DNA from: Synechococcus sp. CS-1332
GTDB lineage: Bacteria; Cyanobacteriota; Cyanobacteriia; PCC-6307; Cyanobiaceae
Direction of reading: 5' to 3'
NCBI RefSeq assembly: GCF_025127995.1
Contig: NZ_JAHLYP010000042.1
Location: forward strand, 1 to 64,000
DNA length: 64,000 nt
Below, one piece after another: positions 18,763-28,291 of the stretch. Both the position numbers and the translations under genes were made by a program. The notes under the pieces are model-generated. The model was given only the letters and a program-made list of their open reading frames with translations, had not been told where the DNA came from and ran no database searches. How positions within the stretch are numbered: the stretch's first letter is position 1; each line of letters opens with the position of its first letter.

Positions 18763-19957
18763 TTCACCCGGTGCGGTGGGGCCTGCGACGGGGGTCTACC
18801 TCGACGCCTGCGCCACCAGCCCTCCGGCGCCGGAGGTGCTCGAGGCCATGGACCGGGCCCACCGGGAGGCCTGGGCCAACCCCTCCAGCCTGCATGGCTT
18901 CGGCCTGGCGGCGGCGGAGCGCCTGGAGCGCGATCGCCTGGCCATTGCCGCACGGCTGGGCTGCGGCCGTGAGGAGCTGGTGCTCGTGTCGGGTGGGAGC
19001 GAAGCGATCCACACCGCCCTGATCGGCTGCGCAGGCTCCCTCGAGCCCGGGCGGGTGCTGCTCTCGTCGGTGGAGCATCCCGCCAGCTATGCGGCCGCCG
19101 ACGCCATGGTGCGGCGGGGCTGGCAGCGCCTGCTGCTGCCGGTGGATCGCCGCGGCGTGGTGAATCTGGAGGTTCTCCAGGAGCTCCTGCGGCCGCCGAC
19201 CCGACTGGTGTCGATGCTCTGGGGCCAGAGCGAGGTGGGCACACTCCAGCCGATCGTCCGCATCGGCGAGCTCTGCCGCCAGGCCGGCGTGCTGTTTCAT
19301 GTCGACGCGGTGCAGGTGGTGGGCCATCAGCCGATTGACTTCAGCCGGTTGCCCATCGATCTGCTCAGCTGCGCGGCCCACAAGCTGCAGGGGCCCCGCG
19401 GGGTCGGCGCCCTGCTGGTGCGGCGCGGACTCCGCCTGGAGCCCCTGATCGGTGGCGTGCAGGAGGGGGGACGTCGCGGCGGCACCGAATCGGTGGCCCT
19501 GGTGGCGGGATTTGCGGCGGCCCTCGAGCTGGCCTGGCAACGTCTTGCGGCCCATGGCGGCGAGGACCCCATGCGGAGCCTGCGGGACCGTCTGCTGGAT
19601 GAGCTGATCCAGCTGGGGGGGGTGCGCCTCAGCGGGCCGGTCCCGGAAGATCCCTGTGGGCGCCTTCCCCACCACATCAGCCTCCTGGTGGCTGGCCCGC
19701 AGGGTCGCTCGCTGCCCGGGCGCCGGTTGGTGCGGGAGCTGGCCCGACGGGGTTATGCCGTGAGTAGTGGATCGGCCTGCAGCAGTGGCGGGGCCACGGG
19801 TGCCAGTGCCGTGCTGCTCGCCATGGGCTACGGCCCCGAGGCGGCCGCCAGCGGCCTGCGCATCAGCCTGGGCCCCTGGATCAGCCCGACCGAGCTGGCC
19901 GGCCTGCCGGTGGCCTTGGCCGAGGCCAGCCGCAGTGTCGCCGAAGCGCCTGGGTAG
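18743..19957 (+). CDS. Cysteine desulfurase / class V aminotransferase (NifS/IscS-like)
   Basis: A PLP enzyme of 404 residues from ATG 18743. 'VYLDACATSPPAPEVLEAM' opens the fold, and 'VSGGSEAIHTALIG' binds PLP phosphate. Lys214 in 'AAHKLQGPRGVGAL' is the Schiff-base lysine. Cys346 in 'SSGSACSSGGATGAS' lies on the active-site loop, supporting a cysteine desulfurase that releases sulfur for Fe-S or other cofactors. 'GGVQEGGRRGGTESVALVAG' is also IscS/NifS-like. It overlaps the dapF 3' end by 20 nt, so it is probably co-translated with it. It may be one of several paralogues, so I give no specific symbol. Confidence 0.88.
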   Translation: MNPPSPDSPGAVGPATGVYLDACATSPPAPEVLEAMDRAHREAWANPSSLHGFGLAAAERLERDRLAIAARLGCGREELVLVSGGSEAIHTALIGCAGSLEPGRVLLSSVEHPASYAAADAMVRRGWQRLLLPVDRRGVVNLEVLQELLRPPTRLVSMLWGQSEVGTLQPIVRIGELCRQAGVLFHVDAVQVVGHQPIDFSRLPIDLLSCAAHKLQGPRGVGALLVRRGLRLEPLIGGVQEGGRRGGTESVALVAGFAAALELAWQRLAAHGGEDPMRSLRDRLLDELIQLGGVRLSGPVPEDPCGRLPHHISLLVAGPQGRSLPGRRLVRELARRGYAVSSGSACSSGGATGASAVLLAMGYGPEAAASGLRISLGPWISPTELAGLPVALAEASRSVAEAPG

Positions 19958-19983
19958 GGTCCGCTCAGCCCTGCCGCAAGCCG

Positions 19984-20673
19984 ATGCTGCCTGCCGATCT
20001 GCGCACCGCCGAAGCCGAAGCCCGCGAGGCCCTGCAGGCGGCCCTCGCGAACGGATCGGGCGGTCGCTGGACCGTGGAGTTCCGTTTCCAAGGGTTGCGA
20101 CTGCTGCCTTTGGTGTTGCGCCTCATGGACGGGCTGATCAGTGAGCGGCCCGAGCTGCGGCTGCTGTTTCCAGATGCCGGTGCCACGGCCCTGGCCCGCC
20201 GGGACGCTCCCGCCCTTGCCGATCGCATCGGCAGCTTCTCCGACCAGCGCAAGCTGCAACAGGAGGAACCCTCCCGGGGGGGCCTGGTGCTGGTGGGGGC
20301 CAGCCTGGCGGAGTACGAGATGGTGGAGGAGGTCTGCGGCGGCCACGGCGACAGCGTCGTGCTGCTCAATTCCTCTCTGGAGGATGCCGCCATCGGCATC
20401 GGCAGCGTGGCCCGCCAGCGCCGCAAGGGTTTCCTGGCCGGCTGGCGGACGGCCTATGCCCTGTTGCCCCAGGCCGACCGTGCCCTGCGCTGCGCCTACC
20501 CGGGCGAGTGGGAGCTCTACCGCCTGGACCCCGACGGCTACCGGCTCGCCGGTCGCTTTGAGCAGAAGCCCGATGCCGAGCAACAGGATCTGGCCCTCAG
20601 TGGCCGAGAGGAGGCGGGTCTGGGGGGCAATCTGCGGGCCCTTGGCCAGATGATCGAAGACCTGCAGAACTGA
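19984..20673 (+). CDS. DUF1995 domain protein
   Basis: A soluble protein of 229 residues. 'LPADLRTAEAEAREALQAAL', 'WTVEFRFQGLRLLPLVLRLM', 'LRLLFPDAGATALARRD' and 'LNSSLEDAAIGIGSVARQRRKGFLAGW' are typical of DUF1995, a family shared by cyanobacteria and plants (chloroplast LPA3-like proteins belong here). The plant members aid photosystem assembly, which is only a hint for this protein. It lies 26 nt after the desulfurase on the same strand. Confidence 0.75.
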   Translation: MLPADLRTAEAEAREALQAALANGSGGRWTVEFRFQGLRLLPLVLRLMDGLISERPELRLLFPDAGATALARRDAPALADRIGSFSDQRKLQQEEPSRGGLVLVGASLAEYEMVEEVCGGHGDSVVLLNSSLEDAAIGIGSVARQRRKGFLAGWRTAYALLPQADRALRCAYPGEWELYRLDPDGYRLAGRFEQKPDAEQQDLALSGREEAGLGGNLRALGQMIEDLQN

Positions 20674-20730
20674 CCCGCCGGCCCGGCTGGTGCATCCCGG
20701 AAAGGCTGCGTACACTTCGCTGGCTTTCAG

Positions 20731-21261
20731 GTGCCCATGCCCAGCGATTCGCCCCGGTCCCGTTCCTGGAGCCTCGTCGACCTCGGCGCGGCCGTCGCGG
20801 CGCTGCTGGCGATCGGGGGCGTGATCTGGAGCCCCCGCCTGAGTGGTGCGGTGGCCCAGGCCACCGGGGCGCTTGAACCCGTCACCGTGATGGTGGATGT
20901 GCGGGGAGCCCCCGCCGCAGCCCCCCTGGAGCTGCTGCAACAGGCCCGGCAGGAAGGCAAGGTGGCGATCGTGATCCGCAACCAGCCCCACGGCAGCGTG
21001 GTGGTGAAGGAGATCATCCCCTTCGATCGCATCATCTCCACCCTCACCCCCGACGGAAAGGTGGTGAGTGCCCCCGATCCCAACCAGAAGACCTTCAGCA
21101 CCTTTGATGGGCGTTTCGTCCTGGAGGGCCAGGGACGTCGCACCTCAGGAGGGGTTGTCTTCGGTAACCAGACGATCAAGATCGGCGCCCCGGTGGAGCT
21201 GGAGGGAACCAACTACCGGTTCAACGGCACCGTCACGGACCTGAAACTCGGAGCTTCCTGA
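20731..21261 (+). CDS. DUF4330 family membrane-anchored protein
   Basis: About 176 residues from GTG 20731, or 174 from ATG 20737. One N-terminal transmembrane segment (LVDLGAAVAALLAIGGVIWSP) is followed by a likely periplasmic domain with 'VTVMVDVRGAPAA', 'GKVAIVIRNQPHGSVVVKEI' and 'APVELEGTNYRFNGTVTDLKL', the pattern of DUF4330. Function is unknown. It sits one base before dacB, so the two are probably co-transcribed, and a role at the cell envelope is plausible. TACACT at about 20711-20716 upstream could be a -10 element. Confidence 0.7.
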   Translation: MPMPSDSPRSRSWSLVDLGAAVAALLAIGGVIWSPRLSGAVAQATGALEPVTVMVDVRGAPAAAPLELLQQARQEGKVAIVIRNQPHGSVVVKEIIPFDRIISTLTPDGKVVSAPDPNQKTFSTFDGRFVLEGQGRRTSGGVVFGNQTIKIGAPVELEGTNYRFNGTVTDLKLGAS

Positions 21262-21262
21262 G

Positions 21263-22591
21263 ATGACCCCGGCCGTCCGCCTCTCCACTGGCTTCCATCG
21301 CCGCCCTCTCCCTCTGCGAGTGGTGGCCATGCTGCTGGTGGCCGGGAGTACCGGCCCCCTGGGCACGGCGGCCTGGGCCCAGAGCGCCCCGGCGCTTCCC
21401 TCACCCCGCTCCCTGCGCCCCCTGCCGGTGGCTTCGCTGCCGGTGGCGCCGCCACCGGTGGGCATGCCGCGGCTGGCCAGGGAGGTCAGCTGTCCCTTGC
21501 TGCAGCGGCAGGTCGCCCAGGCCCTGGGCGATGAACAGTCCCGCTGGAGTGTCAGCGTCGCCGACGGCACTGGACGGCTGCTGGCTGATGTCAACGGGCG
21601 CCAGCCGAGGGTGCCGGCCTCCAACCAGAAACTGATCAGTACGGCCTTCGCCCTCGACCGACTGGGCCCCGACTACCGGCTCACCACCCAGCTGTGGCGC
21701 CTGCAGGACGGCACCCTGCGCATGGTCGGCCAGGGCGATCCCGACCTGGCCCTGCCCCAGCTGCAACGCTTTGCCCAGCTGGCCATGGCGGCCGGCACTC
21801 CCGTGCGGCTGGAGCTGGCTGAGGAAGCCCCCCAGAACTGGTGGCCCAGTGGCTGGCATACGGGAGATCGGGCCTACGCCTATGGCGCGCCGATCACCCG
21901 GCTGGCCATCACCAGCAACGCCATCGACGATGCGGTGAGCAATCCCGCTTCCCGGTTGCAGACCCTGCTGCGCCGCTCGATGGCCCAGAACGGCGGCCCG
22001 CAGGTGCAGCTGGCCCTGGTCTCGGCCCGCCAGCCCCTCCCCAGCGATGCCGTGCTGATGCACGAGGAGCCCTCCACCTCGATGCACGGCCTTCTCAGCC
22101 TGGCCAATACCGAAAGCCACAATTTCACCGCCGAGGTGCTGCTGCGTCAGGCCGCCGGCACCTGGGACCTGGCCGAGGCCAGCCGGCGCACGGTTCTCTG
22201 GCTGAATGACCAGGGCCTGCCCATGGAAGGTGTCCGGATCGCCGATGGCAGTGGCCTCGATCGCGCCAACCGGCTCACCAGCCGCTTCCTTGTGGCCTTG
22301 CTGCTTCGCATGGATCACCATCCCTATTCCAGGGACTACCTCAGTTCCATGGCCATTGCCGGTCGGCGGGGCACGCTGCGCAACCTCTACAAGGGCACCA
22401 GCCTGGATGGTCAGCTCTTCGCCAAGACCGGCACCCTTACCGGGGTGCGTGCGATCAGCGGCGTCCTTCAGACGTCCGATGGCCCCCGTTACGTGAGTGC
22501 CGTCTCTGCTGGGGCGGGCGCTCCGAACACCACCATCGGCCGCGTCCTGCGTCAGGTCCAGACGGTGGGGGCCTGCCAACCGGCGTTCTGA
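21263..22591 (+). CDS. dacB: D-alanyl-D-alanine carboxypeptidase/endopeptidase (PBP4 family)
   Basis: A protein of 442 residues with an N-terminal signal peptide (LRVVAMLLVAGSTGPLGTAAWAQ). The penicillin-binding motifs are all present: SxxK in 'VPASNQKLISTAFAL', SxN in 'NTESHNFTAEVLLRQAAG', and KTG in 'LFAKTGTLTGVRAISG'. This S13-type peptidase trims the terminal D-Ala and cuts cross-links in periplasmic peptidoglycan. The Pro/Leu-rich stretch between signal and catalytic domain is a low-complexity linker. It is convergent with the coiled-coil gene 24 nt downstream. Confidence 0.92.
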   Translation: MTPAVRLSTGFHRRPLPLRVVAMLLVAGSTGPLGTAAWAQSAPALPSPRSLRPLPVASLPVAPPPVGMPRLAREVSCPLLQRQVAQALGDEQSRWSVSVADGTGRLLADVNGRQPRVPASNQKLISTAFALDRLGPDYRLTTQLWRLQDGTLRMVGQGDPDLALPQLQRFAQLAMAAGTPVRLELAEEAPQNWWPSGWHTGDRAYAYGAPITRLAITSNAIDDAVSNPASRLQTLLRRSMAQNGGPQVQLALVSARQPLPSDAVLMHEEPSTSMHGLLSLANTESHNFTAEVLLRQAAGTWDLAEASRRTVLWLNDQGLPMEGVRIADGSGLDRANRLTSRFLVALLLRMDHHPYSRDYLSSMAIAGRRGTLRNLYKGTSLDGQLFAKTGTLTGVRAISGVLQTSDGPRYVSAVSAGAGAPNTTIGRVLRQVQTVGACQPAF

Positions 22592-22615
22592 GCCCCCTGG
22601 TCCTGAGGCCTGAAC

Positions 22616-23563
22616 TCAGCTGGCAAGGCCACGGCTGGCGGCCCGCTTGAGACGGCCGGCGGCCCGGCGGGCCCGGTCGACCGCAGCGTTCTCCAGGGGG
22701 ATGGGAGCTTCGGGGGGACGGCTGGCGGCGGCCGTCTCCTGACCCTGCAGCCGCACCAGTTCGCGCCGACCACCCAGGACCACCTGGCTGAGTTCCTTGA
22801 GGCGCACCTCCAGTTCCCCAAGCACCTGCTCGGCGTAGCGGTTGGCGCCCTCCTGGATGGCGGACGACTCCTGGCGGCTGCGGGCAATCAGAGAATCACA
22901 TTGCTGCTGGGTCTGCTGGCGGAACTGGAGCGCGTCCGCATGGAGGCGCTCCGCTTCAGCCTGACTTTCACGCTGGACGCGCAGCCCTTCCTGGCGGATG
23001 CCTTCGAGATCCTGCAGGGCCTGGGCCCGGCCGCGTTCGTGCTGCTCCAGCAGTTGCCGGTTACGTTCCGCCGCTTCCTGCTCCAGCTGCTGGCGGCGTT
23101 GCTGGGCCTCCTGCTCCAGTTGCTGGCGGCGACCAGCGAACTGCTGCTCGAACTGGGCCATCCGCGACTGATGCTCCTGCTCGGTCTGAGCCACTTGCTG
23201 GCGGGCCTGCAGCACCATCTGCTCACACTGCTGGCGGGCCAGTTCCCGCTGTTCCGTCACCTGCCGCTCGGCCTCCTGGCGGATGGCAGCGGCATTGATG
23301 AGCTGCTCCCGCTCCCGCCGAGCCTGGGTGACGATCTCCTCGGCCTGCAGCCTGGCCTTCTCGATGAAGCCCTCCCGCTGGCGGATGAGGTCATCGGCCT
23401 GGGAGATCTGGCCCGGCAGGGCCTCCCGGAGGGCATCCATCATCTCGATGGCGTCCTGCTCGTTGACCAGCCGTCCACCGCTGAAGGGAATCCGGCTGCC
23501 TTCGAGGACGATGTCCTCCAGCTGGTCCAGCTGGTCGAGAACGGTGAAACGGACTTCAGCCAT
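22616..23563 (-). CDS. Coiled-coil protein (DivIVA-like / ATP-synthase-b-like)
   Basis: A protein of 315 residues from ATG 23563. A conserved N-terminal domain ('[21 protein letters not shown]' then '[20 protein letters not shown]') precedes about 200 residues of Gln/Glu/Arg-rich heptads (about 65-260), a long coiled coil. The C-terminus is basic. It has no membrane segment. This architecture recurs beside coaD in cyanobacteria and resembles DivIVA-type scaffold proteins, but a division role is only an inference. Its start overlaps the end of coaD by 8 nt (same strand, coaD upstream), so it is probably translated from a coaD transcript. Confidence 0.7.
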   Translation of the reverse strand: MAEVRFTVLDQLDQLEDIVLEGSRIPFSGGRLVNEQDAIEMMDALREALPGQISQADDLIRQREGFIEKARLQAEEIVTQARREREQLINAAAIRQEAERQVTEQRELARQQCEQMVLQARQQVAQTEQEHQSRMAQFEQQFAGRRQQLEQEAQQRRQQLEQEAAERNRQLLEQHERGRAQALQDLEGIRQEGLRVQRESQAEAERLHADALQFRQQTQQQCDSLIARSRQESSAIQEGANRYAEQVLGELEVRLKELSQVVLGGRRELVRLQGQETAAASRPPEAPIPLENAAVDRARRAAGRLKRAASRGLAS

Positions 23564-24059
23564 ATGGAGTTTCCGGCGCTGCCTGTCGATTAAAGAGCCT
23601 CTCCAGGTCGATCGCCACTCCCGGCGGGACCATGTGGCCGACATCACCACCGAAGCGGGCCACCTCCTTCACCACCGAGCTGCTCAGAAAGCTGTGGTGC
23701 GCTGCGGTCGCCATGAACAGGGTCTCGACCCTGGGGGCCAGGGTGCGGTTGGTGTGAGCAATCTGCAACTCAAATTCGAAGTCGCTCATGGCCCGCAGCC
23801 CCCGCAGGATCACCTGGGCGCCACAGGTGTGGGCGTAGGTCACCGTGAGTCCATCGAAGTGGCCCACCTCCACGCCGGCCATTCCCTCGGTGGCGAGGCG
23901 AATCTGCTGCAACCGCTGATCGAGGGGAAAGCTCGGCTGTTTGGAGGGATTCATCAGCACCGCGACCACGACACCGTCGAAGAGACGCGCCGCCCGCTCG
24001 ATCAGGTCGAGGTGGCCGAGGGTGAGTGGATCGAAACTGCCGGGGTAGAGGGCTCGCAT
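23556..24059 (-). CDS. coaD: Phosphopantetheine adenylyltransferase
   Basis: CoaD makes dephospho-CoA from phosphopantetheine and ATP. The protein has 167 residues, the normal size. '[21 protein letters not shown]' carries the (T/H)xGH nucleotidyl-transfer motif near the N-terminus. '[20 protein letters not shown]' and '[20 protein letters not shown]' complete the active site. The gene is divergent from the flavin reductase (68 nt) and overlaps the coiled-coil gene downstream by 8 nt. Confidence 0.95.
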   Translation of the reverse strand: MRALYPGSFDPLTLGHLDLIERAARLFDGVVVAVLMNPSKQPSFPLDQRLQQIRLATEGMAGVEVGHFDGLTVTYAHTCGAQVILRGLRAMSDFEFELQIAHTNRTLAPRVETLFMATAAHHSFLSSSVVKEVARFGGDVGHMVPPGVAIDLERLFNRQAAPETPYG

Positions 24060-24127
24060 GCCCCCCAGCCTATGGAGAGGGGCGCGGCCGGGTTCCTAGA
24101 GTTGTCTCCTACCCGCCGCCCCCCCCC

Positions 24128-24619
24128 ATGACCGACGTTGTTCTGGACGCGGCTGCCAAGAAGACGCTGCTGCGCAAAATTCCCCATGGTGTCTTCATCT
24201 GCGGCGTTGCTGAAGGGGAGGAGGTGAACGGCTTCACCGCCAGCTGGGTCACCCAGGGCTCCTTCGACCCTCCCCTGGTGGTGATGGCCGTGCGCTCCGA
24301 CTCCACCAGCAACGGCATGATCCAGCGCAGCGGGCGTTTCTGCCTCAATGTTCTGGCCGCTGATCAGAAGGATCTGGCCGCCGTGTTCTTCAAGCCCCAG
24401 AAGGGTGTTGGAGGGCGGTTTGACGCGGCTCCGTTCACCCTCGGTCCCCTGGGTCTGCCGGTGCTCGATGACGCCCTTGGGGCGGTGGAGTGCACCCTGG
24501 TGGGCCAGGTGGCCCATGGCGACCACACCGTTTTCGTGGGAGAGGTGAAGACGGCGACCCTGCACCGCGACGCCCCCGCCCTGGAACTGTCCGCCACGGG
24601 CTGGCAGTACGGCGGTTGA
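24128..24619 (+). CDS. Flavin reductase-like (FMN-binding split barrel) protein
   Basis: A protein of 163 residues from ATG 24128, preceded by a run of C. 'RKIPHGVFICGVAEGEEVNGFTASWVTQGSFDPPLVVMAV' is the flavin_reduct/FMN-binding split-barrel signature, with 'CLNVLAADQKDLAAVFF' and 'LDDALGAVECTLVGQVAHGDHTVFVGEV' following. Such proteins bind FMN and reduce flavin with NAD(P)H; the electron acceptor here is not known. It lies 9 nt before uvrC, an arrangement common in picocyanobacteria. Confidence 0.85.
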   Translation: MTDVVLDAAAKKTLLRKIPHGVFICGVAEGEEVNGFTASWVTQGSFDPPLVVMAVRSDSTSNGMIQRSGRFCLNVLAADQKDLAAVFFKPQKGVGGRFDAAPFTLGPLGLPVLDDALGAVECTLVGQVAHGDHTVFVGEVKTATLHRDAPALELSATGWQYGG

Positions 24620-24628
24620 GGTCCTGCC

Positions 24629-26641
24629 ATGGCTGAGCCGGGCGGCACTCCGGGCGGCACTCCGGGCGGCGACGTCATCGGGCCGCTGCTGCTCCAGCGT
24701 GAGCGGCTGTCGGCCCGGCTGAGGGATCTGCCGGCTGAGCCGGGCTGTTACCTGATGCGGGATGCGAGCGATCGCATCCTCTATATCGGCAAGTCGAAGA
24801 GCCTGCGGGCGCGGGTGCGCAGCTATTTCCGCAACTCCCACGACATCAGTCCCCGCATCGCCCTGATGGTGCGGCAGGTCTGTGAGATCGAGTTCATCGT
24901 CACCGACAGCGAGGCCGAGGCGCTGGCGCTGGAATCGAACCTGATCAAGAACCACCAGCCCCATTTCAACGTCCTGCTGAAGGACGACAAGAAGTACCCC
25001 TACCTCTGCATCACCTGGAGCGAGGCCTACCCGCGCATCTTCATCACGCGCCGCCGCCGCCTGCGCAGCCCCCTGGATCGCTTCTACGGGCCCTATGTGG
25101 ACGTGGGGCTGCTGCGCCGCACCCTGGCCGTGGTCAAGCGGGTGTTCCCGCTGCGCCAGCGTCCCCAGCCCCTGTACCGCGATCGCACCTGTCTCAATTT
25201 CGATATCGGCCGCTGTCCGGGGGTCTGCCAGGAAAAGATCGGCTCCGACGATTACCACCGCATCCTGCGCAAAGTGGCGATGGTCTTCCAGGGCCGCAAT
25301 GACGAACTCCTGGATCTGCTGCGGCAACAGATGGACCGCTACGCCGAACGGCTCGACTTCGAAGCCGCCGCCCGGGTCCGGGATCAGCTGCAGGGCCTCG
25401 ACCTGCTCACCGCCGACCAGAAGATGAGCCTGGGCGACAGCTCCGTCAGCCGGGATGTGATCGCCCTGGCGGCGGACGATCGCGTGGCCGCGGTGCAGAT
25501 CTTCCAGATGCGCGCCGGCAAGTTGGTGGGCCGGTTGGGCTACACCGCCGATGCGGCCATCGCCACCGCCGCCGAGGTGCTGCAGCGGGTGGTCGAGGAG
25601 CACTACAGCCAGGTGGAGCCGGTGGAGATTCCGCCGGAGCTGGTCTTGCAGCACGCGCTGCCAGCCCAGGAGCTGATCGGTGAGTGGCTGGCGGAGCGGC
25701 GGGGGCGCAAGGTGCGTCTGGCCGTCCCCCAACGGCGCCAGAAGGCCGATCTGATCGAGCTGGTGGAGCGCAACGCCGGCTTTGAACTGGCCCGGGCCCA
25801 GCGGGGGGCCGAGCAGCAGCAACTGGCCACCGAAGACCTGGCCCAGCTGCTGGAGCTGCCGGTGCCACCCCGACGGATCGAGGGCTACGACATCAGCCAC
25901 ATCCAGGGCAGCGATGCCGTGGCCTCCCAGGTGGTGTTCATCGACGGCCTGCCGGCCAAGCAGCACTACCGCAAATACCGGATCCGCAGCAGCAGCATCC
26001 GCGCCGGCCACTCCGACGACTTCATGGCCATGGCGGAGATCATGCGGCGGCGCTTCCGACGCTGGTCCCAGGCCAAGGCCGAGGGGGCCGACCTGGCCGC
26101 CCTGCGCCGCGCTGGCGCTTCGGCCCTGCAGACCGATGGCCTCAGCGACTGGCCGGATGTGGTGATGATCGATGGCGGCAAGGGCCAGCTGTCGGCGGTG
26201 ATGGAGGCCCTGCGGGAGCTGGATCTGCACGAGGACCTGACCGTCTGCTCCCTGGCCAAGCAACGGGAGGAGGTGTTTCTGCCTGGCGCCAGCCAGCCGC
26301 TGGACACCGAGGCCGATCAGCTGGGGGTGGTGCTGCTGCGGCGGCTGCGGGACGAGGCCCACCGCTTCGCTGTGAGTTACCACCGCCAGCAGCGGGGCGA
26401 GCGCATGAAGCGCTCTCGCCTCAGCGACATCGCCGGGCTCGGCCCCAAGCGGGTCAAGGATCTGCTGGCCCACTTCCGCTCCATCGACGCCATCCAGCTG
26501 GCCAGCCCTGAGCAGATCGCCGCCGTCCCCGGGATCGGGCCGGCGATGGCGCGGCAGGTGTGGGAGCACTTCCATCCCCCCATGGATGGGTCTGACATCG
26601 CCGGCGATGCTGAGGACGCGCCCCTGGAGCTGGCCGGATGA
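24629..26641 (+). CDS. uvrC: Excinuclease ABC subunit C
   Basis: UvrC makes both incisions in nucleotide excision repair. The protein has 670 residues. The GIY-YIG domain has '[20 protein letters not shown]' (about 37-56), the UVR motif '[18 protein letters not shown]' lies near 240, the RNase H-like C-terminal nuclease includes '[20 protein letters not shown]' and '[14 protein letters not shown]', and the tail is a helix-hairpin-helix pair ('[19 protein letters not shown]', '[19 protein letters not shown]'). The N-terminus has a small GGTP repeat from two 12-nt units. The stop overlaps the next start by 4 nt (ATGA). Confidence 0.96.
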   Translation: MAEPGGTPGGTPGGDVIGPLLLQRERLSARLRDLPAEPGCYLMRDASDRILYIGKSKSLRARVRSYFRNSHDISPRIALMVRQVCEIEFIVTDSEAEALALESNLIKNHQPHFNVLLKDDKKYPYLCITWSEAYPRIFITRRRRLRSPLDRFYGPYVDVGLLRRTLAVVKRVFPLRQRPQPLYRDRTCLNFDIGRCPGVCQEKIGSDDYHRILRKVAMVFQGRNDELLDLLRQQMDRYAERLDFEAAARVRDQLQGLDLLTADQKMSLGDSSVSRDVIALAADDRVAAVQIFQMRAGKLVGRLGYTADAAIATAAEVLQRVVEEHYSQVEPVEIPPELVLQHALPAQELIGEWLAERRGRKVRLAVPQRRQKADLIELVERNAGFELARAQRGAEQQQLATEDLAQLLELPVPPRRIEGYDISHIQGSDAVASQVVFIDGLPAKQHYRKYRIRSSSIRAGHSDDFMAMAEIMRRRFRRWSQAKAEGADLAALRRAGASALQTDGLSDWPDVVMIDGGKGQLSAVMEALRELDLHEDLTVCSLAKQREEVFLPGASQPLDTEADQLGVVLLRRLRDEAHRFAVSYHRQQRGERMKRSRLSDIAGLGPKRVKDLLAHFRSIDAIQLASPEQIAAVPGIGPAMARQVWEHFHPPMDGSDIAGDAEDAPLELAG

Positions 26642-26997
26642 GGCCAGGGGCGAGGCAGTCGTTCATGAGGCTCTTGTCGGGGCGTCTGTGGGCCGGGGTG
26701 CTGGCGCTGTGGCTGCTGCTGCCCTCTGCCGGGGGGGCGGCACTGGCCGCTCCGGGCCTCTGCGTCGGCCCGGTCTGCGGCGACGAGATCAGCCGCAGTG
26801 CCAAGCACCACTGGCAGCTCAGGCTCCGGGTCAGCGACCAGGAGAGTCACCGTGAACGGGTCGTGGTGGATTGCCGCGACGGATCCATCAGTCCGCAGCT
26901 GGGGCCAGTGGATCGCGCCTATGCCGCCGCCGTGGCCCGCCGCTACTGCCGACTAACTTGGCGATCCGACGCGCCTCCTGGTGCCCCCAGGTCCTGA
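26638..26997 (+). CDS. Small exported protein of unknown function
   Basis: A protein of 119 residues. A signal peptide (about residues 10-38: [22 protein letters not shown] then ALAA) precedes a short mature domain with four cysteines ([28 protein letters not shown]), which could form two disulfides in the periplasm. I recognise no named family. It overlaps uvrC by 4 nt and ends one base before hemJ, so it lies in a uvrC-hemJ-PHP operon. Similar small secreted proteins occur at this place in related genomes to my recollection, but I cannot check that. Confidence 0.65.
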   Translation: MRPGARQSFMRLLSGRLWAGVLALWLLLPSAGGAALAAPGLCVGPVCGDEISRSAKHHWQLRLRVSDQESHRERVVVDCRDGSISPQLGPVDRAYAAAVARRYCRLTWRSDAPPGAPRS

Positions 26998-26998
26998 C

Positions 26999-27610
26999 AT
27001 GACGCTGCCCCTGACCCTGAGCTGGCCCCCCGAGGCCTACCTCTGGTTCAAGACGCTCCACATCGTCGGGGTGGTGGTGTGGTTCGCCGGGCTGTTCTAT
27101 CTGGTGCGGCTGTTCATCTATCACCGGGAGGCTGCCGAACTGGATCCCCCTGTGCGGCAGGCCTTCGAGGCCCAGTACAGCCTGATGGAGCGGCGTCTGG
27201 CCAACATCATCACCACCCCGGGCATGGTGGTGGCCGTGGCCATGGCCGTGGGTCTGCTGCTGGTGGAGCCGATCTGGCTGAAGCAGACCTGGATGCACGC
27301 CAAGCTGGCCGTCGTGGTGGGCCTGCTCGCTTACCACTGGTTCTGCTACCGGCTGATGGGCCAGCTGCAGCGTGGTGAATGCCACTGGAGTGGCCGCCAG
27401 CTGCGGGCCCTCAACGAACTGCCCACCTTGCTGCTGGTGCTGGTGGTGATGCTGGTGGTGTTCAAGAACCAGTTCCCCACCGGGGCGGCCACCTGGTTCC
27501 TGGTGGCGCTGGTGGTGGCCATGGCGGCCTCGATCCAGTTCTATGCCCGCTGGCGGCGCTTGCGCAGCGAACGGTTGGCCCAGCAGGAGAGCGGTGGTGC
27601 TGCGGCCTGA
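26999..27610 (+). CDS. hemJ: Protoporphyrinogen IX oxidase HemJ
   Basis: HemJ oxidises protoporphyrinogen IX to protoporphyrin IX, the last common step of haem and chlorophyll synthesis, and is the usual enzyme in cyanobacteria. From ATG 26999 the protein has 203 residues and four to five membrane helices. 'YLWFKTLHIVGVVVWFAGLFY' holds the conserved haem-linked His. 'ITTPGMVVAVAMAVGLLL', 'WMHAKLAVVVGLLAYHW' with the conserved Lys, and 'LRALNELPTLLLVLVVMLVV' follow. It is in the same transcription unit as uvrC and the PHP gene, whose start lies inside its 3' end. Confidence 0.9.
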   Translation: MTLPLTLSWPPEAYLWFKTLHIVGVVVWFAGLFYLVRLFIYHREAAELDPPVRQAFEAQYSLMERRLANIITTPGMVVAVAMAVGLLLVEPIWLKQTWMHAKLAVVVGLLAYHWFCYRLMGQLQRGECHWSGRQLRALNELPTLLLVLVVMLVVFKNQFPTGAATWFLVALVVAMAASIQFYARWRRLRSERLAQQESGGAAA

Positions 27611-28262
27611 AGCTCTCTCCCATCCACTCACCCCGGTGCTGCGGCAGGTGAAGGTTGACAGCTGCCCTGAGCGTCTCAACTTCCACTGCCACACCATCTG
27701 CAGCGACGGCAGTCTTCACCCGGAAGAGCTGGCGGCAGAGGCCGTGGCCATCGGCCTGGAACATCTGGCCGTCACCGATCACCATGCCCTGGCGGCCCAT
27801 GGGGCCATCGCTTCCGCCTTCGAGGCCCGCAGACGGCAGGGCGAGGCGGTCCCCACCCTCTGGCGCGGGGTGGAGATCAGTTGCCTGCTGGAGGGATGCC
27901 TGGTCCACGTCCTGGGGCTGGGTTTCGCTGAAGAGCACCCCTCCCTCCATCCCTACCTGCAGGGCAGCTCCGTGGTGGGGCCGGCCCTGTTGGCCGAGGC
28001 CGTGGTGGCGGCGATCCAGGCCGCCGGAGGCCTGGCGCTGCTGGCCCACCCGGCCCGCTACCGCCTGCCCCACCAGCGCCTGATCGCGGCGGCGGCGGAT
28101 CTGGGCTTCGACGGGGCCGAAGTCTGGTACGACTACGCCATGCGGCCCCGCTGGCAACCCACCGAACTGGTGTGCGAGGCGATCGCGACGGATCTGGAGC
28201 GGCGGGGCCTTCTGATGAGTTGTGGTACGGATACCCATGGGCTGGTGCTCCACGGCCGCTAG
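27597..28262 (+). CDS. PHP-domain metal-dependent phosphoesterase
   Basis: About 222 residues. Two adjacent GTG codons (27594 and 27597) preceded by GGAG are the likely starts, 14-17 nt inside hemJ. The four PHP motifs are visible: 'LNFHCHTICSDGSLHPEEL', 'LAVTDHHAL', 'LLAHPARYRLPH' and 'MSCGTDTHG', which bind the metal cluster. Related stand-alone PHP proteins hydrolyse nucleotide or 3',5'-bisphosphate substrates; the substrate here cannot be told. Codon use matches neighbours. Confidence 0.85.
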   Translation: MLRPEALSHPLTPVLRQVKVDSCPERLNFHCHTICSDGSLHPEELAAEAVAIGLEHLAVTDHHALAAHGAIASAFEARRRQGEAVPTLWRGVEISCLLEGCLVHVLGLGFAEEHPSLHPYLQGSSVVGPALLAEAVVAAIQAAGGLALLAHPARYRLPHQRLIAAAADLGFDGAEVWYDYAMRPRWQPTELVCEAIATDLERRGLLMSCGTDTHGLVLHGR

Positions 28263-28291
28263 GGTTTGCTGACACGTTTCTCCTTGCGTCG

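Noticed and set aside
22900-23560. Leu-rich plus-strand frame (membrane-protein-like) opposite the coiled-coil gene
   Set aside because: Antisense of Gln/Glu/Arg coiled-coil codons gives Leu-rich sequence; it lacks a proper start context.
24633-24668. Repeated GGCGGCACTCC units at the uvrC start as a regulatory repeat
   Set aside because: It is in frame, encodes a Gly-Gly-Thr-Pro linker, and is only two units long.
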